Source: Mycobacterium sp. 1274756.6
Lineage (GTDB): Bacteria > Actinomycetota > Actinomycetes > Mycobacteriales > Mycobacteriaceae
Assembly: GCF_001668625.1 (NCBI RefSeq)
Contig: NZ_LZLJ01000072.1
Coordinates: 1 to 64,000, forward strand
Direction of reading: 5' to 3'
DNA: 64,000 nt
Shown here: piece after piece, positions 40,735 to 50,027 of the stretch
How positions within the stretch are numbered: the stretch's first letter is position 1
How the letters are laid out: the number at the start of each line of letters is the position of its first letter
Made by a program: the position numbers and the translations under genes
The notes under the pieces: generated by a model
Database searches by the model: none
What the model was told of the DNA's origin: nothing
The model's input: the letters and a program-made list of their open reading frames with translations, nothing else

Positions 40735-41817
40735 CTAAACGCGGCGCCCGGCCACGCAGGTGCAGTCGACGTCGCCGGCCAGCCCGACCGGCAGCCCGGT
40801 GCCGCGGAAGATGCCCGCGGCCGGGGTGCTGTCCGACAGCGCGTCGGCGGCCAGGATGACCGCCGCGCCGGTCCAGGTGGTGCGCTCCACCGGCCAGCGC
40901 TTGCCGTCGGCGTAGACCAGCCCGGTCCAATAGGAGCCGTCGGTTTCGCGCAGGTGCTGCATGGCCGCGAACTGGCGGCGCGCCTCGGCCCGCCGGCCGA
41001 CCGCCTCCAGCGTCAGCACCAGCTCGCAGGTTTCGGCGCCGGTGACCCAGGGCCGGTCGTCGACGCAGCGGATGCCCAGCCCGTCGACGACGAAGTCATC
41101 CCAGCGCTCGGCGATGCGTTCGGCGGCGGCCGGACCGCGCAGCGCGCCGCCGAGGATGGGGTAGTACCAGTCCATGGCGTGGCGCGGCTTCTCGGTGAAC
41201 GCCTCGGGATGGGCGGTGATGGCGTGGCCGAGACGCCCCACCGCCAGCTCCCACTCCGGTTGGGGCCGGTCCAGGTAGTCCGCCAGCGCCAGCGCGCACC
41301 GCAGTGCGTGGTAGATGCTGGCGCAGCCGGTCAGCAGGGCTTCGTCGACCGGCCCGGTGCGCGTCCGCGCCCAGGCGATCTCCCCGCCGGCGCGCTGCAG
41401 GCCCAGCACGAAGCCGATCGCCGCGGCGACCACCGGCCACATGGTGCGCGCGAAGCCGCGATCGCCGGTGACCAGCACGTGGTGCCAGACCCCGGTGGCC
41501 AGGTAGGCGCAGAAATTGCTGTCGCTGTTGGCGTCCTCGATCACCCCGGCGCGCAGCTGGATGGGCCACGACCCGTCCGGGCGCTGCTCGCGGCGCGACC
41601 ATTCGAACGCCGCGCGGGCGGCATCGGTCCAGCCGGCCGCGGTGAGCGCCATCGCGCACTCCACGTGGTCCCACGGGTCGGTGTGCCCGGTCGCCGACCA
41701 GGGGATGGCCCCGGACGGCTCCTGCACCGCGGCGATGGCTGCCGCGGTCCGGCGGACCTCATCCGCGCTGAGCACACCGGGTACGGCCGGCACCGGATGG
41801 TCAGACCAGCGCGACAT
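40735..41817 (-). CDS. Prenyltransferase/terpene-cyclase-like alpha/alpha-barrel protein
   Basis: 360 residues, soluble. Repeated helical units with QxPxGxxPW-type turns: QEPSGAIPWSATGHTDPWDH near residues 32-51, QRPDGSWPIQLRAG near 90, QRAGGEIAWARTRTG near 145, then MDWYYPILGGALRG and RETDGSYWTGLVYADGK. This is the alpha/alpha barrel shared by squalene cyclases, protein prenyltransferases and some glycosidases. No DxDD cyclase motif is visible, so it may be a glycan hydrolase or scaffold instead. It overlaps the upstream methyltransferase by 17 bases in one operon. Confidence 0.75.
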   Translation of the reverse strand: MSRWSDHPVPAVPGVLSADEVRRTAAAIAAVQEPSGAIPWSATGHTDPWDHVECAMALTAAGWTDAARAAFEWSRREQRPDGSWPIQLRAGVIEDANSDSNFCAYLATGVWHHVLVTGDRGFARTMWPVVAAAIGFVLGLQRAGGEIAWARTRTGPVDEALLTGCASIYHALRCALALADYLDRPQPEWELAVGRLGHAITAHPEAFTEKPRHAMDWYYPILGGALRGPAAAERIAERWDDFVVDGLGIRCVDDRPWVTGAETCELVLTLEAVGRRAEARRQFAAMQHLRETDGSYWTGLVYADGKRWPVERTTWTGAAVILAADALSDSTPAAGIFRGTGLPVGLAGDVDCTCVAGRRV

Positions 41818-42532
41818 CGGCTACGGGTTTCTCGAAGTACAGCGCCACGCTCTTGCCGACCAGCGGGTCGAGCACCGCTTCGGCGATGCGGGTGGCCGCC
41901 GGCCGCGCCATCATGTCCCAGACCAGCAGCTTGTGATACGCGGCGACCAACGGATTTTCGGTGTTGTGCACCCCGACAAGGCATTTCAGCCACCAAAACG
42001 GTGCGTGCAGGCCGTGCGCGTGGTGGGTGTGGGTGTGGGTCAGCCCGCCGGAGCGGATCTTGTCGCGCAGCGCGCTGGCGCGGTAGATGCGCACGTGCCC
42101 GCCCTCGTTGCTGTGGTAGTCGCGCGACAGCGCCCAGCACACCTGCTCGGGCAGCCACCGCGGAACCGAGACGGCGAGCACACCGCCGACCTTGAGCACC
42201 CGGATCAGCTCGGCGATGGCGGCGTCGTCGCCGGGCAGGTGCTCGAGGACCTCCGAGGCGATGACGCAGTCGAAGCTGCCGTCGGGATAGGGCAGCGCCA
42301 GCGCATCGCCGACCACCGCCCGTGCGGTGGCCCCGGCCGGGGCCTCGCCGGCTTCGGCCATCACCTCGAGCATGGTGGCCACCCCGGCGATCTCGGCGGG
42401 GTCGCGGTCGACGGCGACGACGTCGGCTCCGCGCCGGTAGGCCTCGAAGGTGTGCCGGCCCGCGCCGCAGCCGACGTCGATGACCGTGCGGCCCGGCCCG
42501 ACGCCGAGCCGGTCGAAGTCGACGGTCAGCAC
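41801..42532 (-). CDS. Class I SAM-dependent methyltransferase (Methyltransf_11-like)
   Basis: 243 residues. SAM site TVIDVGCGAGRHTFEAYRRG near residues 15-34, acidic Asp in VVAVDRDPAEI, motif II DCVIASEVLEHLPGDDA. The C-terminal part carries THTHTHHAHGLHAPFWWLKC, a His-rich stretch, and a long tail to the end. No ATG is available; GTG 42532 overlaps the glycosyltransferase stop by seven bases and fits the family beginning. Part of a three-gene operon (GT4, methyltransferase, alpha/alpha-barrel protein). Confidence 0.87.
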   Translation of the reverse strand: MLTVDFDRLGVGPGRTVIDVGCGAGRHTFEAYRRGADVVAVDRDPAEIAGVATMLEVMAEAGEAPAGATARAVVGDALALPYPDGSFDCVIASEVLEHLPGDDAAIAELIRVLKVGGVLAVSVPRWLPEQVCWALSRDYHSNEGGHVRIYRASALRDKIRSGGLTHTHTHHAHGLHAPFWWLKCLVGVHNTENPLVAAYHKLLVWDMMARPAATRIAEAVLDPLVGKSVALYFEKPVADVALV

Positions 42533-43770
42533 GGCGCACCCGCGCCGGTCCGCGCGATCGCCCGCCGGTAGACGGCGATGGTCTGGGCGGCCACCGCCTC
42601 CCAGCTGTAGACGTCCAGGGCGCGCCGGCGGCCGCCGGCGCCCAGCCGGCCCCGCCGGGCCGGGTCGTCGAGCAGCCCGGCCAGCACCTCGGTGAGTTCC
42701 TCGGCGTCGCCGGGGGTCACCAGTTGCGCGCAGCGCCCGTCGGTGCCGAGCACCTCCGGCAGCGCGCCGGCCCGGCTGGCCACGATCGGGGTCCCGCTGG
42801 CCATCGCCTCCACGGCGGGCAGCGAGAAACCCTCGTACAGCGAAGGGATGCAGGCGATCTCGGCCGAGGCGAGCAACCCCGCCAGCTCGGCGTCGGACAG
42901 TCCGCTGGAGGTGTGCACGATGTCGGAGATGCCCAGCTCGGCGATGAGCTTCTCGGTGGGGCCGTTGGGTTCGAGCCGGGCGACCAGTTGCAGCTCCAGG
43001 TCGCGTTCGGTGCGCAGCTTGGCGACCGCGGTCAGCAGGTGGGCCACCCCCTTGAGCGGGACGTCGGCGCTGGCGATCGCGATGATCCGCCCGGGCACCC
43101 GGGCGTCGCCGGGGCGGAACACCTCGGTGTCCACCCCCAGCGGCACCACCTGCAGCCGCTCGCGGCTCACGCCGAAGTCGGCGGCGATGTCGCCGGCCGA
43201 GGCGCTGGAGACGGTGAGCAGGTCCGGGATGGCCCGCGCGACCCGCTTCTGCATCGCGGCGAAGCCGTACCAGCGGCGCACCAGGGGCTTGCGCCACCAG
43301 CGCGCCGCCGCCAGATCCAGCTGGCGGTCGCGGGTGATGGGGTGGTGCACGGTGGCCACCACCGGCAGCCCGAGGGCGGCGATCGACAGCAGGCCGGTGC
43401 CCAGGCACTGGTTGTCGTGCACCACGTCGAAGTCGTCGCGCCGGGCGGCCAGCAGCCGGGCCGCGCGCAGGCTGAACGTGCGCGGTTCGGGGAAGCCGGC
43501 CGTCCACATGGTGGCGAGTTCGAGCAGGTCGAGCCGGTCGCGGATCTCCCCGGGGCGGGGGGTGCGGAACGGATCGGGCTCGCGGTAGAGGTCCAGGCTG
43601 GGCACCTTGCGCAGCACCACCGCCGGATCGAGGTCCTCCGGATAGGGTTGGCCGGAGAAGACCTCCACGTGGTGGCCGAGCTCGCTCAATCCCCGGCTGA
43701 GGTGGCGGACGTAGACTCCCTGACCGCCGCAGTGCGGTTTGCTGCGGTAAGACAGCAGCGCGATGCGCAT
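42526..43770 (-). CDS. Family 4 glycosyltransferase
   Basis: 414 residues, GT-B fold. Donor-site signature EGFSLPAVEAMASGTPIVAS with the two Glu (E-x7-E) near residues 314-322. N-terminal acceptor domain starts MRIALLSYRSKPHCGGQGVY; the linker has VVPLGVDTEVFRPGD. It transfers a sugar, with retention, onto an unknown acceptor. First gene of a leftward operon. A TetR-operator-like word lies 63 bases upstream. Confidence 0.92.
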   Translation of the reverse strand: MRIALLSYRSKPHCGGQGVYVRHLSRGLSELGHHVEVFSGQPYPEDLDPAVVLRKVPSLDLYREPDPFRTPRPGEIRDRLDLLELATMWTAGFPEPRTFSLRAARLLAARRDDFDVVHDNQCLGTGLLSIAALGLPVVATVHHPITRDRQLDLAAARWWRKPLVRRWYGFAAMQKRVARAIPDLLTVSSASAGDIAADFGVSRERLQVVPLGVDTEVFRPGDARVPGRIIAIASADVPLKGVAHLLTAVAKLRTERDLELQLVARLEPNGPTEKLIAELGISDIVHTSSGLSDAELAGLLASAEIACIPSLYEGFSLPAVEAMASGTPIVASRAGALPEVLGTDGRCAQLVTPGDAEELTEVLAGLLDDPARRGRLGAGGRRRALDVYSWEAVAAQTIAVYRRAIARTGAGAPC

Positions 43771-43832
43771 GCGCTACACCCGGCCCGGCGGCACGGGCGC
43801 GGCCGGGCGGCGGCGGACGCGGTCAGCGAACT

Positions 43833-43850
43833 GTCTGGACATGTGTCTGG
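43833..43850. promoter_or_regulatory. Probable TetR operator, copy 2
   Basis: GTCTGGACATGTGTC at 43833-43847 is identical to the reverse complement of 39964-39978. The right arm of the palindrome is weaker here (CTGG instead of CCAG). It sits between the glycosyltransferase operon (start 43770) and the divergent thioesterase gene (43926). Confidence 0.45.
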
Positions 43851-43925
43851 ACTATAAGTTGATTGATACCGCGGCGCAACGCGCACCACTGCGGCGGCCC
43901 GGCCGCGGTGTGCGAGGATGCCCGG

Positions 43926-44735
43926 ATGTCCAGAGAGGCCGCGTATTTCGTCCGCGACGACGTCGATTGCTTCCTGCCCACCGCCTACGCGAACAGTCAT
44001 TGGGGCGCCGATCACCTCGGCGGGCCGGCGGTGGTGGCGCTGGCGGCCCGGGTGCTCGAGGAGCGCTACGGCGACCCGGAGCTGCGGCCCGCCCGGCTCA
44101 CCGTCGACCTGGTCCGGGCGGCCCGCACCGCCCCGACGGTCACGGAGGTGCGCGCGGTGCGCGACGGGCGGCGGATCCGCACCAGCGAATGCGACCTCCG
44201 CCAGCACGGGCAGCTGATCGCGCGGGCCACGCTGGTGCAGTACCGGGCCGCCGAGGCGCCGCCCGGCCGGCTCTGGCGGGCCGAGCCGGACCTGGCTGTT
44301 CCGGCCGGACTCGACGAGCGGGACTGGAGCCGGTTGGGCAGCGCCGCCGCCGGCTGGTCCCCGACGCCCGGCGACCACCAGAACGACTCCCGGAAGCGGT
44401 TCCTGCACCGCGGGTTCCCGCTGGTCGCCGGCCAGGACAACACGCCGTTGGTCCGGGCCGCGATGGTCGCCGAGGCCACCAGCCTGGTGACCAACCTCGG
44501 CACGCACGGCATCGGCTACATCAACGGCGATCTCAGCGTCGGGTTGACCCGCCTGCCGCACGGGGAGTGGCTCGGCGTGCACGCCGAGTCGCACTGGGCG
44601 CACGACGGCATCGCGGTGGGGTCGGCGACCCTCTACGACGACCTCGGCCCGTTCGGCACCGGGCTGGTGACCGCGCTGGCCAACCCGGCCGCGCAGATCG
44701 ATTTCACCGGGGTGTCGTTCGCGGCGCGCGAATAG
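43926..44735 (+). CDS. Acyl-CoA thioesterase-like double-hotdog protein
   Basis: 269 residues. TesB-like pattern: N-terminal domain SHWGADHLGGPAVVALAARV and PARLTVDLVRAARTAPTVTE, C-terminal half with NTPLVRAAMVAEATSLVTNL, GIGYINGDLSVGLTRLPHGE and GVHAESHWAHDGIAVGSATL. Actinobacterial proteins of this type are called thioesterase-family; the acyl group is unknown. Start ATG 43926 gives MSREAAYF and is preferred over an upstream in-frame ATG whose extra residues are not conserved-looking. Divergent from the glycosyltransferase operon. Confidence 0.82.
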   Translation: MSREAAYFVRDDVDCFLPTAYANSHWGADHLGGPAVVALAARVLEERYGDPELRPARLTVDLVRAARTAPTVTEVRAVRDGRRIRTSECDLRQHGQLIARATLVQYRAAEAPPGRLWRAEPDLAVPAGLDERDWSRLGSAAAGWSPTPGDHQNDSRKRFLHRGFPLVAGQDNTPLVRAAMVAEATSLVTNLGTHGIGYINGDLSVGLTRLPHGEWLGVHAESHWAHDGIAVGSATLYDDLGPFGTGLVTALANPAAQIDFTGVSFAARE

Positions 44736-44848
44736 CCACCGGCGACCGGGCCGGCGCGCCGGGAAAGACCGTCGCGGCGGCGGCGCAGCCGATAGGATGC
44801 CGTCGAACCGACGACGCGCTCCATGGCAAACCGAACCGGGGTAATGGG

Positions 44849-45292
44849 ATGATTCGCCAGCTTGGCATCGCCGCTGCGGCCGCCGCGACTCTGGCCGCGA
44901 CGGTCTGGGCCGCGCCGACCGCCGCCGCCGACCCGCAACGCTACGACACCGACGTGCCCGGCATCGCCTACGACGTCTCCGCCGGAGCGCCGTGCCACAG
45001 CTGGGAGAAGTTCATCTTCGGCCGCGGCCGGGACGGGCAGACGCTGGCCTGCCACTGGATACCCAACCAGGGCCCACCCTGGGACCCGCCGACCACCGGG
45101 TTCTGGGTGAACTCACCGCCGCTGCGCGGGGTGCACGACGTCGGCTCGCCGTGCCCGGACCCCAAGCGCAGCCAGGTCTCGGCGCAGTCGCCGGACGGGC
45201 TACCGATGCTGTGCACCGCCCGCGGCTGGCAGCCGGGCTGGTTCACCGGCGGCGCCGGCCCCTACGCGCCGCCGGGCTTCTTCCAGCCGTAG
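44849..45292 (+). CDS. Small secreted protein (Rv1891-like)
   Basis: 147 residues: signal peptide about 1-30 (GIAAAAAATLAATVWAAPTA, cleavage near AAADP). The mature part has four Cys (APCHSW, LACHWIPNQ, GSPCPDP, PMLCTARGWQPGW) that could form two disulfides, and a Pro/Gly-rich end. It resembles M. tuberculosis Rv1891 as I recall it. Function unknown. Confidence 0.82.
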   Translation: MIRQLGIAAAAAATLAATVWAAPTAAADPQRYDTDVPGIAYDVSAGAPCHSWEKFIFGRGRDGQTLACHWIPNQGPPWDPPTTGFWVNSPPLRGVHDVGSPCPDPKRSQVSAQSPDGLPMLCTARGWQPGWFTGGAGPYAPPGFFQP

Positions 45293-45349
45293 GCACCCGC
45301 CGCGGCGGGACTAGACTCGGGCTCAACCGCCAGCGAAGAGGAGACACCG

Positions 45350-45583
45350 ATGGCCTTCAACCCCAAAGACGCGCTCGAATCGGCGCGCGACATCGCCACC
45401 CACGCCGTGGAGAAGGCCTCCGACATCGTCGAGAACGCCAGCGACATCATCCGCGGTGACATCTCCGGCGGGGTGAGCGGCATCGTGGAGAACTCCATCG
45501 ACATCGGCACCCACGCGGCGGCGAAGGTCAAGGAGATGGCCACCGGCCGCGACGCCGACCTCGAAGACCCCGACGACCTGTAG
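45350..45583 (+). CDS. Small helical protein (Rv1893-like)
   Basis: 77 residues, charged and amphipathic, no Cys and no membrane helix. Two similar segments, SARDIATHAVEKASDIVENA and a later IVENSIDIGTHAAAKVKEMA, suggest an internal repeat and long helices of the kind seen in stress or apolipoprotein-like proteins. GAGGAGA precedes the ATG. Function unknown. Confidence 0.75.
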   Translation: MAFNPKDALESARDIATHAVEKASDIVENASDIIRGDISGGVSGIVENSIDIGTHAAAKVKEMATGRDADLEDPDDL

Positions 45584-45592
45584 GCCGCGCGG

Positions 45593-46723
45593 TCAGACGC
45601 TGGCCGCCTCGTTGAGCTCGTTGAGCCGGCCGGTGGCCGCCAGGTATTCCTGCACCCAGCGTTCGATCACCGTGGCGGTCTTCTCCACCTTCTGCAGCTG
45701 ACCCACCACCTGGCCGACCGGGTTGAACGCGACGTCGACGGTCTCGTTGGGGTACTTGTGGGTGGCCTTGACCGCCATGCCCGAAACCATGTACTGCAGC
45801 GGCATGCCCAGCGGCTCGGGGTTGCCGGGCTGCTCCCAGGCCTCGGTCCACTCGTTGCGCAACATCCGGCAGGGCTTGCCGGTGAACGAGCGGCTGCGCA
45901 CGGTGTCGCGGCTGGTGGCCTTGGCGTAGGCCTCCTGCTGCTTGGGGGTGTTGTTGGCCTCCTCGACCATCAGCCACTGCGAGCCGGTCCAGGCGCCCTG
46001 CGCGCCGAGGGCCAGCGCCGCGGCGATCTGCTCGCCGCTGCCGATCCCGCCGGCGGCCAGCACCGGCCGCGGGGCCACCGCCTTGACCGCCTGCGGCCAC
46101 AGCACGATCGAGCCGATCTCGCCGCAGTGGCCGCCGCCCTCACCGCCCTGGGCGATGATGATGTCCACGTCGGCGTCGGCGTGTTTGACCGCCTGGGCGG
46201 GCGAGCCGCACAGCGCGGCGACCTTCACACCCTGGGCATGGATGTGCTTGATCATGTCCGCCGGCGGGGTGCCCAGCGCGTTGGCGATCAGCTTCATCTT
46301 CGGGTGCCGCAGCGCCACCTCCACCTGCGGGGTGGCGGTCGCCTCGGTCCAACCGATCAGCTGCAGGCTGTCCTTGGCGCTGTCCTCGACCGGAACGCCG
46401 TGGTCGGCGAGGATCTTGCGGGCGAAGTCCAGGTGCTCGGCGGGGACCATCTTCTTCAGGCTCTCGGCGAGTTCCTCGGCGGATTGGCCCGAGTCCTGGC
46501 CCTCGTACTTGTTGGGGATGACGATGTCGACGCCGTAGGGACGGTCGCCGATGTTCTCGTCGATCCAGTTGAGTTCGATCTCAAGCTGTTCGGGGGTGAA
46601 GCCGACCGCCCCGAGCACACCGAACCCGCCGGCCTTGCTCACCGCCACCACCACGTCGCGGCAGTGGGTGAAGGCGAAGATCGGGAATTCGATGCCGAGT
46701 TCGTCGCAGATCGGGGTGTGCAT
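45593..46723 (-). CDS. Nitronate monooxygenase family FMN enzyme (Rv1894c-like)
   Basis: 376 residues, TIM-barrel 2-nitropropane dioxygenase family. FMN-site stretches FAFTHCRDVVVAVSKAGGFG, LIANALGTPPADMIKHIHAQ and IIAQGGEGGGHCGEIGS, then PRPVLAAGGIGSGEQIAAAL. The catalytic His may be the one in GGGHCG. Substrate unknown; nitronate oxidation is the family default. A KstR-type box 32 bases upstream suggests induction with cholesterol breakdown genes, which agrees with my memory of Rv1894c being in the KstR regulon. Confidence 0.92.
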   Translation of the reverse strand: MHTPICDELGIEFPIFAFTHCRDVVVAVSKAGGFGVLGAVGFTPEQLEIELNWIDENIGDRPYGVDIVIPNKYEGQDSGQSAEELAESLKKMVPAEHLDFARKILADHGVPVEDSAKDSLQLIGWTEATATPQVEVALRHPKMKLIANALGTPPADMIKHIHAQGVKVAALCGSPAQAVKHADADVDIIIAQGGEGGGHCGEIGSIVLWPQAVKAVAPRPVLAAGGIGSGEQIAAALALGAQGAWTGSQWLMVEEANNTPKQQEAYAKATSRDTVRSRSFTGKPCRMLRNEWTEAWEQPGNPEPLGMPLQYMVSGMAVKATHKYPNETVDVAFNPVGQVVGQLQKVEKTATVIERWVQEYLAATGRLNELNEAASV

Positions 46724-46754
46724 CGGTGCGTCCTTACCGGAGTCGGGAACGAAT

Positions 46755-46768
46755 TGGAACGTGTTCTA
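46755..46768. promoter_or_regulatory. KstR-type operator
   Basis: TGGAACGTGTTCTA matches the KstR consensus TnnAACnnGTTnnA at every fixed position. It lies 32 bases upstream of the nitronate monooxygenase start. Confidence 0.7.
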
Positions 46769-46790
46769 GTTTACTACGCGGTGACCGAGA

Positions 46791-47711
46791 TTACGGCACC
46801 TTGTCCGGCTCGCGCCGCACGGCCGTCACATACTGCGAGCGCAGTACCCGGTCGACGGCACGTTCCACCTCCGCCGGGGTCTCCCCGCGCGCGGTCTGCA
46901 GCCCCACGGTGGTGTCCACCTCGGTCACCGTCCAGCCGTGCGCGGCAAGCCAGTCGGCCGGGTCGGCGCGCTGCGCCGGGTCGTAGGTCAGCGCGCCGAA
47001 GTCCACCTCGCGGAAGGCCTGCAGCTGCGGGTGCTGCTCGATCACCGCATCGAGCGCCTCGGGGTCGAGGTGGGAGCCCAGCGCCCCGATCGCGATCCGG
47101 CTGCCCGGGGCCGACAGCGCGCCGATGCCGGTCAGCAGCGCGTCCTGCGCCGGGCCGGTCAGATACGGCAGCAGTCCCTCCAGCGACCAGGCGGCCGGGG
47201 CCGCGGCGTCGAAACCCGCCGCCCGCAGCGCCGCCGGCCAGTCGCGGCGCAGATCGCAGCCCACCGGGACATGACCGGCGACCGGGCGGGCGTCGAGTCC
47301 GGCGAGGACGTCGCGCTTGAACTCCAGCACCGCGGGCCGGTCGAGTTCGTAGACGACGGTGCCGGCCGGCCAGTCCAGCCGTAGTGCGCGGGTGTCCAGC
47401 CCGGCGGCGACGATCACCGCCTGGCGGATGCCGGCCCCCGCCGCGGCGGTGAAGAATTCGTCGAAGTGCCGGGTTTGGACGCCGTAGAGGTGCGGGAACA
47501 CCGCCGCGGCGATGCCGGCGGGTTCGGCGAGCAGCCCGCTCAGATACGGATCGGCGGCCGCGGCGACGAACCGCGCGGCGTACTCGTCGCGCGCCACCGG
47601 GTCGGGTGACGCGGTGTGCAGCGCCCGCCAGGCGGCCACGACCAGCGCGGTGTAGCCGACCCCGGTGTGGATGTCCCACTGGTCGTCGTCGCTGCGGGCC
47701 GTCGGCGTCAC
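46791..47711 (-). CDS. SAM-dependent methyltransferase of the mycobacterial LCM/Omt-like family (Rv1896c-like)
   Basis: 306 residues. Signature blocks of this expanded mycobacterial family: [32 protein letters not shown] [36 protein letters not shown] (SAM motif I) and [18 protein letters not shown], then [12 protein letters not shown]. Substrates are unknown for most members. Its GTG start overlaps the macro-domain gene TGA by four bases. Last gene of a leftward operon. Confidence 0.9.
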   Translation of the reverse strand: MTPTARSDDDQWDIHTGVGYTALVVAAWRALHTASPDPVARDEYAARFVAAAADPYLSGLLAEPAGIAAAVFPHLYGVQTRHFDEFFTAAAGAGIRQAVIVAAGLDTRALRLDWPAGTVVYELDRPAVLEFKRDVLAGLDARPVAGHVPVGCDLRRDWPAALRAAGFDAAAPAAWSLEGLLPYLTGPAQDALLTGIGALSAPGSRIAIGALGSHLDPEALDAVIEQHPQLQAFREVDFGALTYDPAQRADPADWLAAHGWTVTEVDTTVGLQTARGETPAEVERAVDRVLRSQYVTAVRREPDKVP

Positions 47712-48199
47712 GGCGCCACCGCGGCCCGGAACGCCTGTTCGGCGGCGTCGCCGTGGACGGCGAACACCACCTTCTGCAGGGTTGCCGAGCGGTGCTCGCG
47801 CGCCGCGCCGACCATCAGGCGCGCCGCCTCGTCGAGTGGGAAGCCGCCCACGCCGGTGCCGAAGGCGACCAACGCCAGTGTGGCGCAGCCGAGTTCGTCG
47901 GCCTTGACCAGTGTCGACCGGGTGGCGCGGGTGATGATGTCCGCGGACGTCGGTCCGCCCAGTTCCATCGTCGCGGCGTGGATGACGTAGCGCGCCGGCA
48001 TCGCCCCGGCGGTGGTCGCCACCGCCTCACCCAAGCCGATCGGCGCCTTCTGCCGCGACTCGCGTTGCAGGTCGGCGCCGCCGGCCCGGGCGATCGCGGC
48101 GGCGACCCCGCCGCCGTGGCGCAACTCGGTGTTGGCGGCGTTGCTGATCGCGTCCACCGCCAGCGTGGTGACATCGGCCTGGACCACTTCGAGGTGCAC
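47708..48199 (-). CDS. Macro-domain protein (ADP-ribose-binding)
   Basis: 163 residues, one macro domain. ADP-ribose loop 1 is [20 protein letters not shown] and loop 2 is [17 protein letters not shown], with [11 protein letters not shown] at the start. Family members remove ADP-ribose from proteins or hydrolyse O-acetyl-ADP-ribose. GTG 48199 is chosen because AGGAG lies 10 bases before it; a GTG 33 bases upstream lacks one. It resembles the macro domain of M. tuberculosis LppD (Rv1899c) but has no signal peptide or lipobox. Confidence 0.85.
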   Translation of the reverse strand: MHLEVVQADVTTLAVDAISNAANTELRHGGGVAAAIARAGGADLQRESRQKAPIGLGEAVATTAGAMPARYVIHAATMELGGPTSADIITRATRSTLVKADELGCATLALVAFGTGVGGFPLDEAARLMVGAAREHRSATLQKVVFAVHGDAAEQAFRAAVAP

Positions 48200-48253
48200 G
48201 GGCTGCCGCTCCTTCCGCCGCTGCCGTTCCACGCTACCCAGACCGGTGCCCGC

Positions 48254-49027
48254 TCAGCCGCCCAACGCGGCGCGGCCCAGCCCGGCGAGCCGGCGCAACC
48301 GGCCGCGGTCGTCGGGCCGGGCCATGCGCAGCACCGGCCAGTCGCGTTCGACGGCCAGGGCGGCCAGCCCGGAGCGCGGGTTGACCGGCCGGGGATGGCC
48401 GACCAGCGCCATCAGCGCCGCATCCTCGTCGCCGTCGGCGTAGAAGTAGCTGCGCTGCAACTCGACACCGTGATCGCGGCAGAAATCTTCGACCGCGGCG
48501 GCCTTCTGCGGCCCCCACAGCACGGGCTTGATCACGTCACCGGTGAGCAGGCCGCGCTCGTCGAGTTCGAAGCGGTTGCACAGCACGTGCGCGATCTGCA
48601 GGAACCGGGCGACCGGTTCGGCGTGGATGGTCAGGGCCGAGGAACTGAGCACGACGGTGTGCCCGCGCTGCTGGTGCGCTTGCACGATCTCGCGCATGTG
48701 CGGGTACACCCGCCCGGTGATGCGGTGCACGAACAGCCAGTCGCCGAGGGCGTCGAGCCCGGCGATCGACTCCCCGCGCAGGTAGCCGGCGGCCCGCACC
48801 AGCAGCCGCTCGAACTGCATGCGGCCGAACCGGTAGCGGGTGGCCGCCTCGATCACCCCGAGGATCTCGCCGATACGCGCCTGTCCCCGCCGGATCCGGT
48901 GTCCGGCGTGCGCGGTCGCGGTGAACCCGGCGACCAGGGTGCCGTCCAGGTCGAAGAACGCCCCCACGCCCGGCCCGGCCGGGCCGGCGGCGATCTCGGC
49001 CACCGGGTCGGCGGGCGGCGGGGTCAT
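48254..49027 (-). CDS. HAD-IB family hydrolase (SerB-like phosphatase)
   Basis: 257 residues. HAD motif [10 protein letters not shown] near residues 24-32 with nucleophile Asp26, motif [19 protein letters not shown] near 128, a cap region, and motif III/IV around [20 protein letters not shown] near 200. The type resembles phosphoserine phosphatase-like and acyltransferase-linked HADs. Substrate unknown. It begins 18 bases after the lipJ-like gene ends and 54 bases separate it from the macro gene. Confidence 0.88.
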   Translation of the reverse strand: MTPPPADPVAEIAAGPAGPGVGAFFDLDGTLVAGFTATAHAGHRIRRGQARIGEILGVIEAATRYRFGRMQFERLLVRAAGYLRGESIAGLDALGDWLFVHRITGRVYPHMREIVQAHQQRGHTVVLSSSALTIHAEPVARFLQIAHVLCNRFELDERGLLTGDVIKPVLWGPQKAAAVEDFCRDHGVELQRSYFYADGDEDAALMALVGHPRPVNPRSGLAALAVERDWPVLRMARPDDRGRLRRLAGLGRAALGG

Positions 49028-49045
49028 GGCCGGGGCTCCCGTGGC

Positions 49046-49951
49046 CTAACCGCGGTCCCAGGCCCCGGCGAGGGTGGCCAGGATCTCCTCGGCGCGGCCC
49101 AGCCCGCCGAGGTGACTCTCGCCGGGCATGGTGTAGAGCTGCGCGTCGGGCAGCCGCGCGACGACGTGCTCACCGTGGGCGTAGGGGATGATGTGGTCGG
49201 CGTCGCCGTGCCACCAGTGCACCGGCACGGTCACCTCCTCGAGCCGGAAACCCCAGTCGTGGGCGAAGACCACCGCGTCGGCGAACGGCGCCGCCAGCTG
49301 TTTGCGGCTGCCGTTGAGCAGGTCGTCGAGGAACATCGCCTTGAACTCCGGGCGGCCCAGCAGCCGCCGGTCGCCTTCGGGGGACAACCGCGCGTACAGC
49401 CCCAGCGCCGGGGAGGCCACCGGCCGCACCATGCGGATCAGGCTGCTGGCGACGAAGCTGATCGGCTGGCCGGCCTTCTCCAGCACCGGCGCGGCGATCC
49501 CGGCCAGGGTCATCAACCCGGAGGCAATCCCGTCCGGGCCGGTGGAGGGGGCGACCCCGCCGAGCACCCCGGCGGCCAGCACCCGCTCGGGCATCAGCGC
49601 CGCGGCGGCCAGGGTGTAGGGGCCGCCGCCGGACAGGCCGATCACGGCCATCTTGTCGATGCCCAGCGTGTCGGCCATCGTGCGCAGGTCGTCGGCGAAC
49701 TGCAGCACGGTCTCGTACTGATGCGGAGTCGAGGACCCGATGCCGGGCCGGTCCACCCCGATCAGCCGGATGTCCTGGTGCTCGGCGAAGATCCGCGCCT
49801 CCAGCGGGATCTGTCGCCGCGCGCCGGGGGTGCCGTGCAGCCAGAACATCGGCCGTCCCTGCGGGGCGCCGAACTCGGCGAACCCGAGCTGGCGGTTCTC
49901 GCCGACGGCGACATTGCCCTCGATCTTGGGGCGGGCGATCGCAACAACCAT
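49046..49951 (-). CDS. Alpha/beta hydrolase (LipJ N-terminal-domain-like)
   Basis: 301 residues. Oxyanion stretch [20 protein letters not shown], nucleophile elbow GLSGGG near residue 105, Asp in [17 protein letters not shown] and His in GESHLGGLG. Esterase or lipase type. In M. tuberculosis the syntenic lipJ (Rv1900c) carries a C-terminal adenylate cyclase domain; here the protein stops after the hydrolase. The ATG at 49951 (MVVAIARPK) is the family start. First gene of a leftward four-gene operon. Confidence 0.87.
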   Translation of the reverse strand: MVVAIARPKIEGNVAVGENRQLGFAEFGAPQGRPMFWLHGTPGARRQIPLEARIFAEHQDIRLIGVDRPGIGSSTPHQYETVLQFADDLRTMADTLGIDKMAVIGLSGGGPYTLAAAALMPERVLAAGVLGGVAPSTGPDGIASGLMTLAGIAAPVLEKAGQPISFVASSLIRMVRPVASPALGLYARLSPEGDRRLLGRPEFKAMFLDDLLNGSRKQLAAPFADAVVFAHDWGFRLEEVTVPVHWWHGDADHIIPYAHGEHVVARLPDAQLYTMPGESHLGGLGRAEEILATLAGAWDRG

Positions 49952-49996
49952 GACCAGCAGTCTCGCATGCGCGGCCGCCGGACCGACACCTTGATC

Positions 49997-50023
49997 AATT
50001 ACGGGACTCGTAATAGCGTAATT
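49997..50023. promoter_or_regulatory. Palindromic operator-like site upstream of the Baeyer-Villiger monooxygenase
   Basis: AATTACG and CGTAATT are perfect 7-base arms 13 bases apart; inside lies a second overlapping palindrome TTACG-GGACT-CGTAA (49999-50013). The site is AT-rich against its surroundings and ends five bases before the ATG, in the 76-base gap between divergent genes. Confidence 0.55.
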
Positions 50024-50027
50024 GGGT

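Noticed and set aside
49046..49951. Frameshifted remains of the LipJ cyclase domain after the hydrolase
   Set aside because: Only 18 bases separate the hydrolase stop from the HAD gene, so there is no room for a degraded domain.
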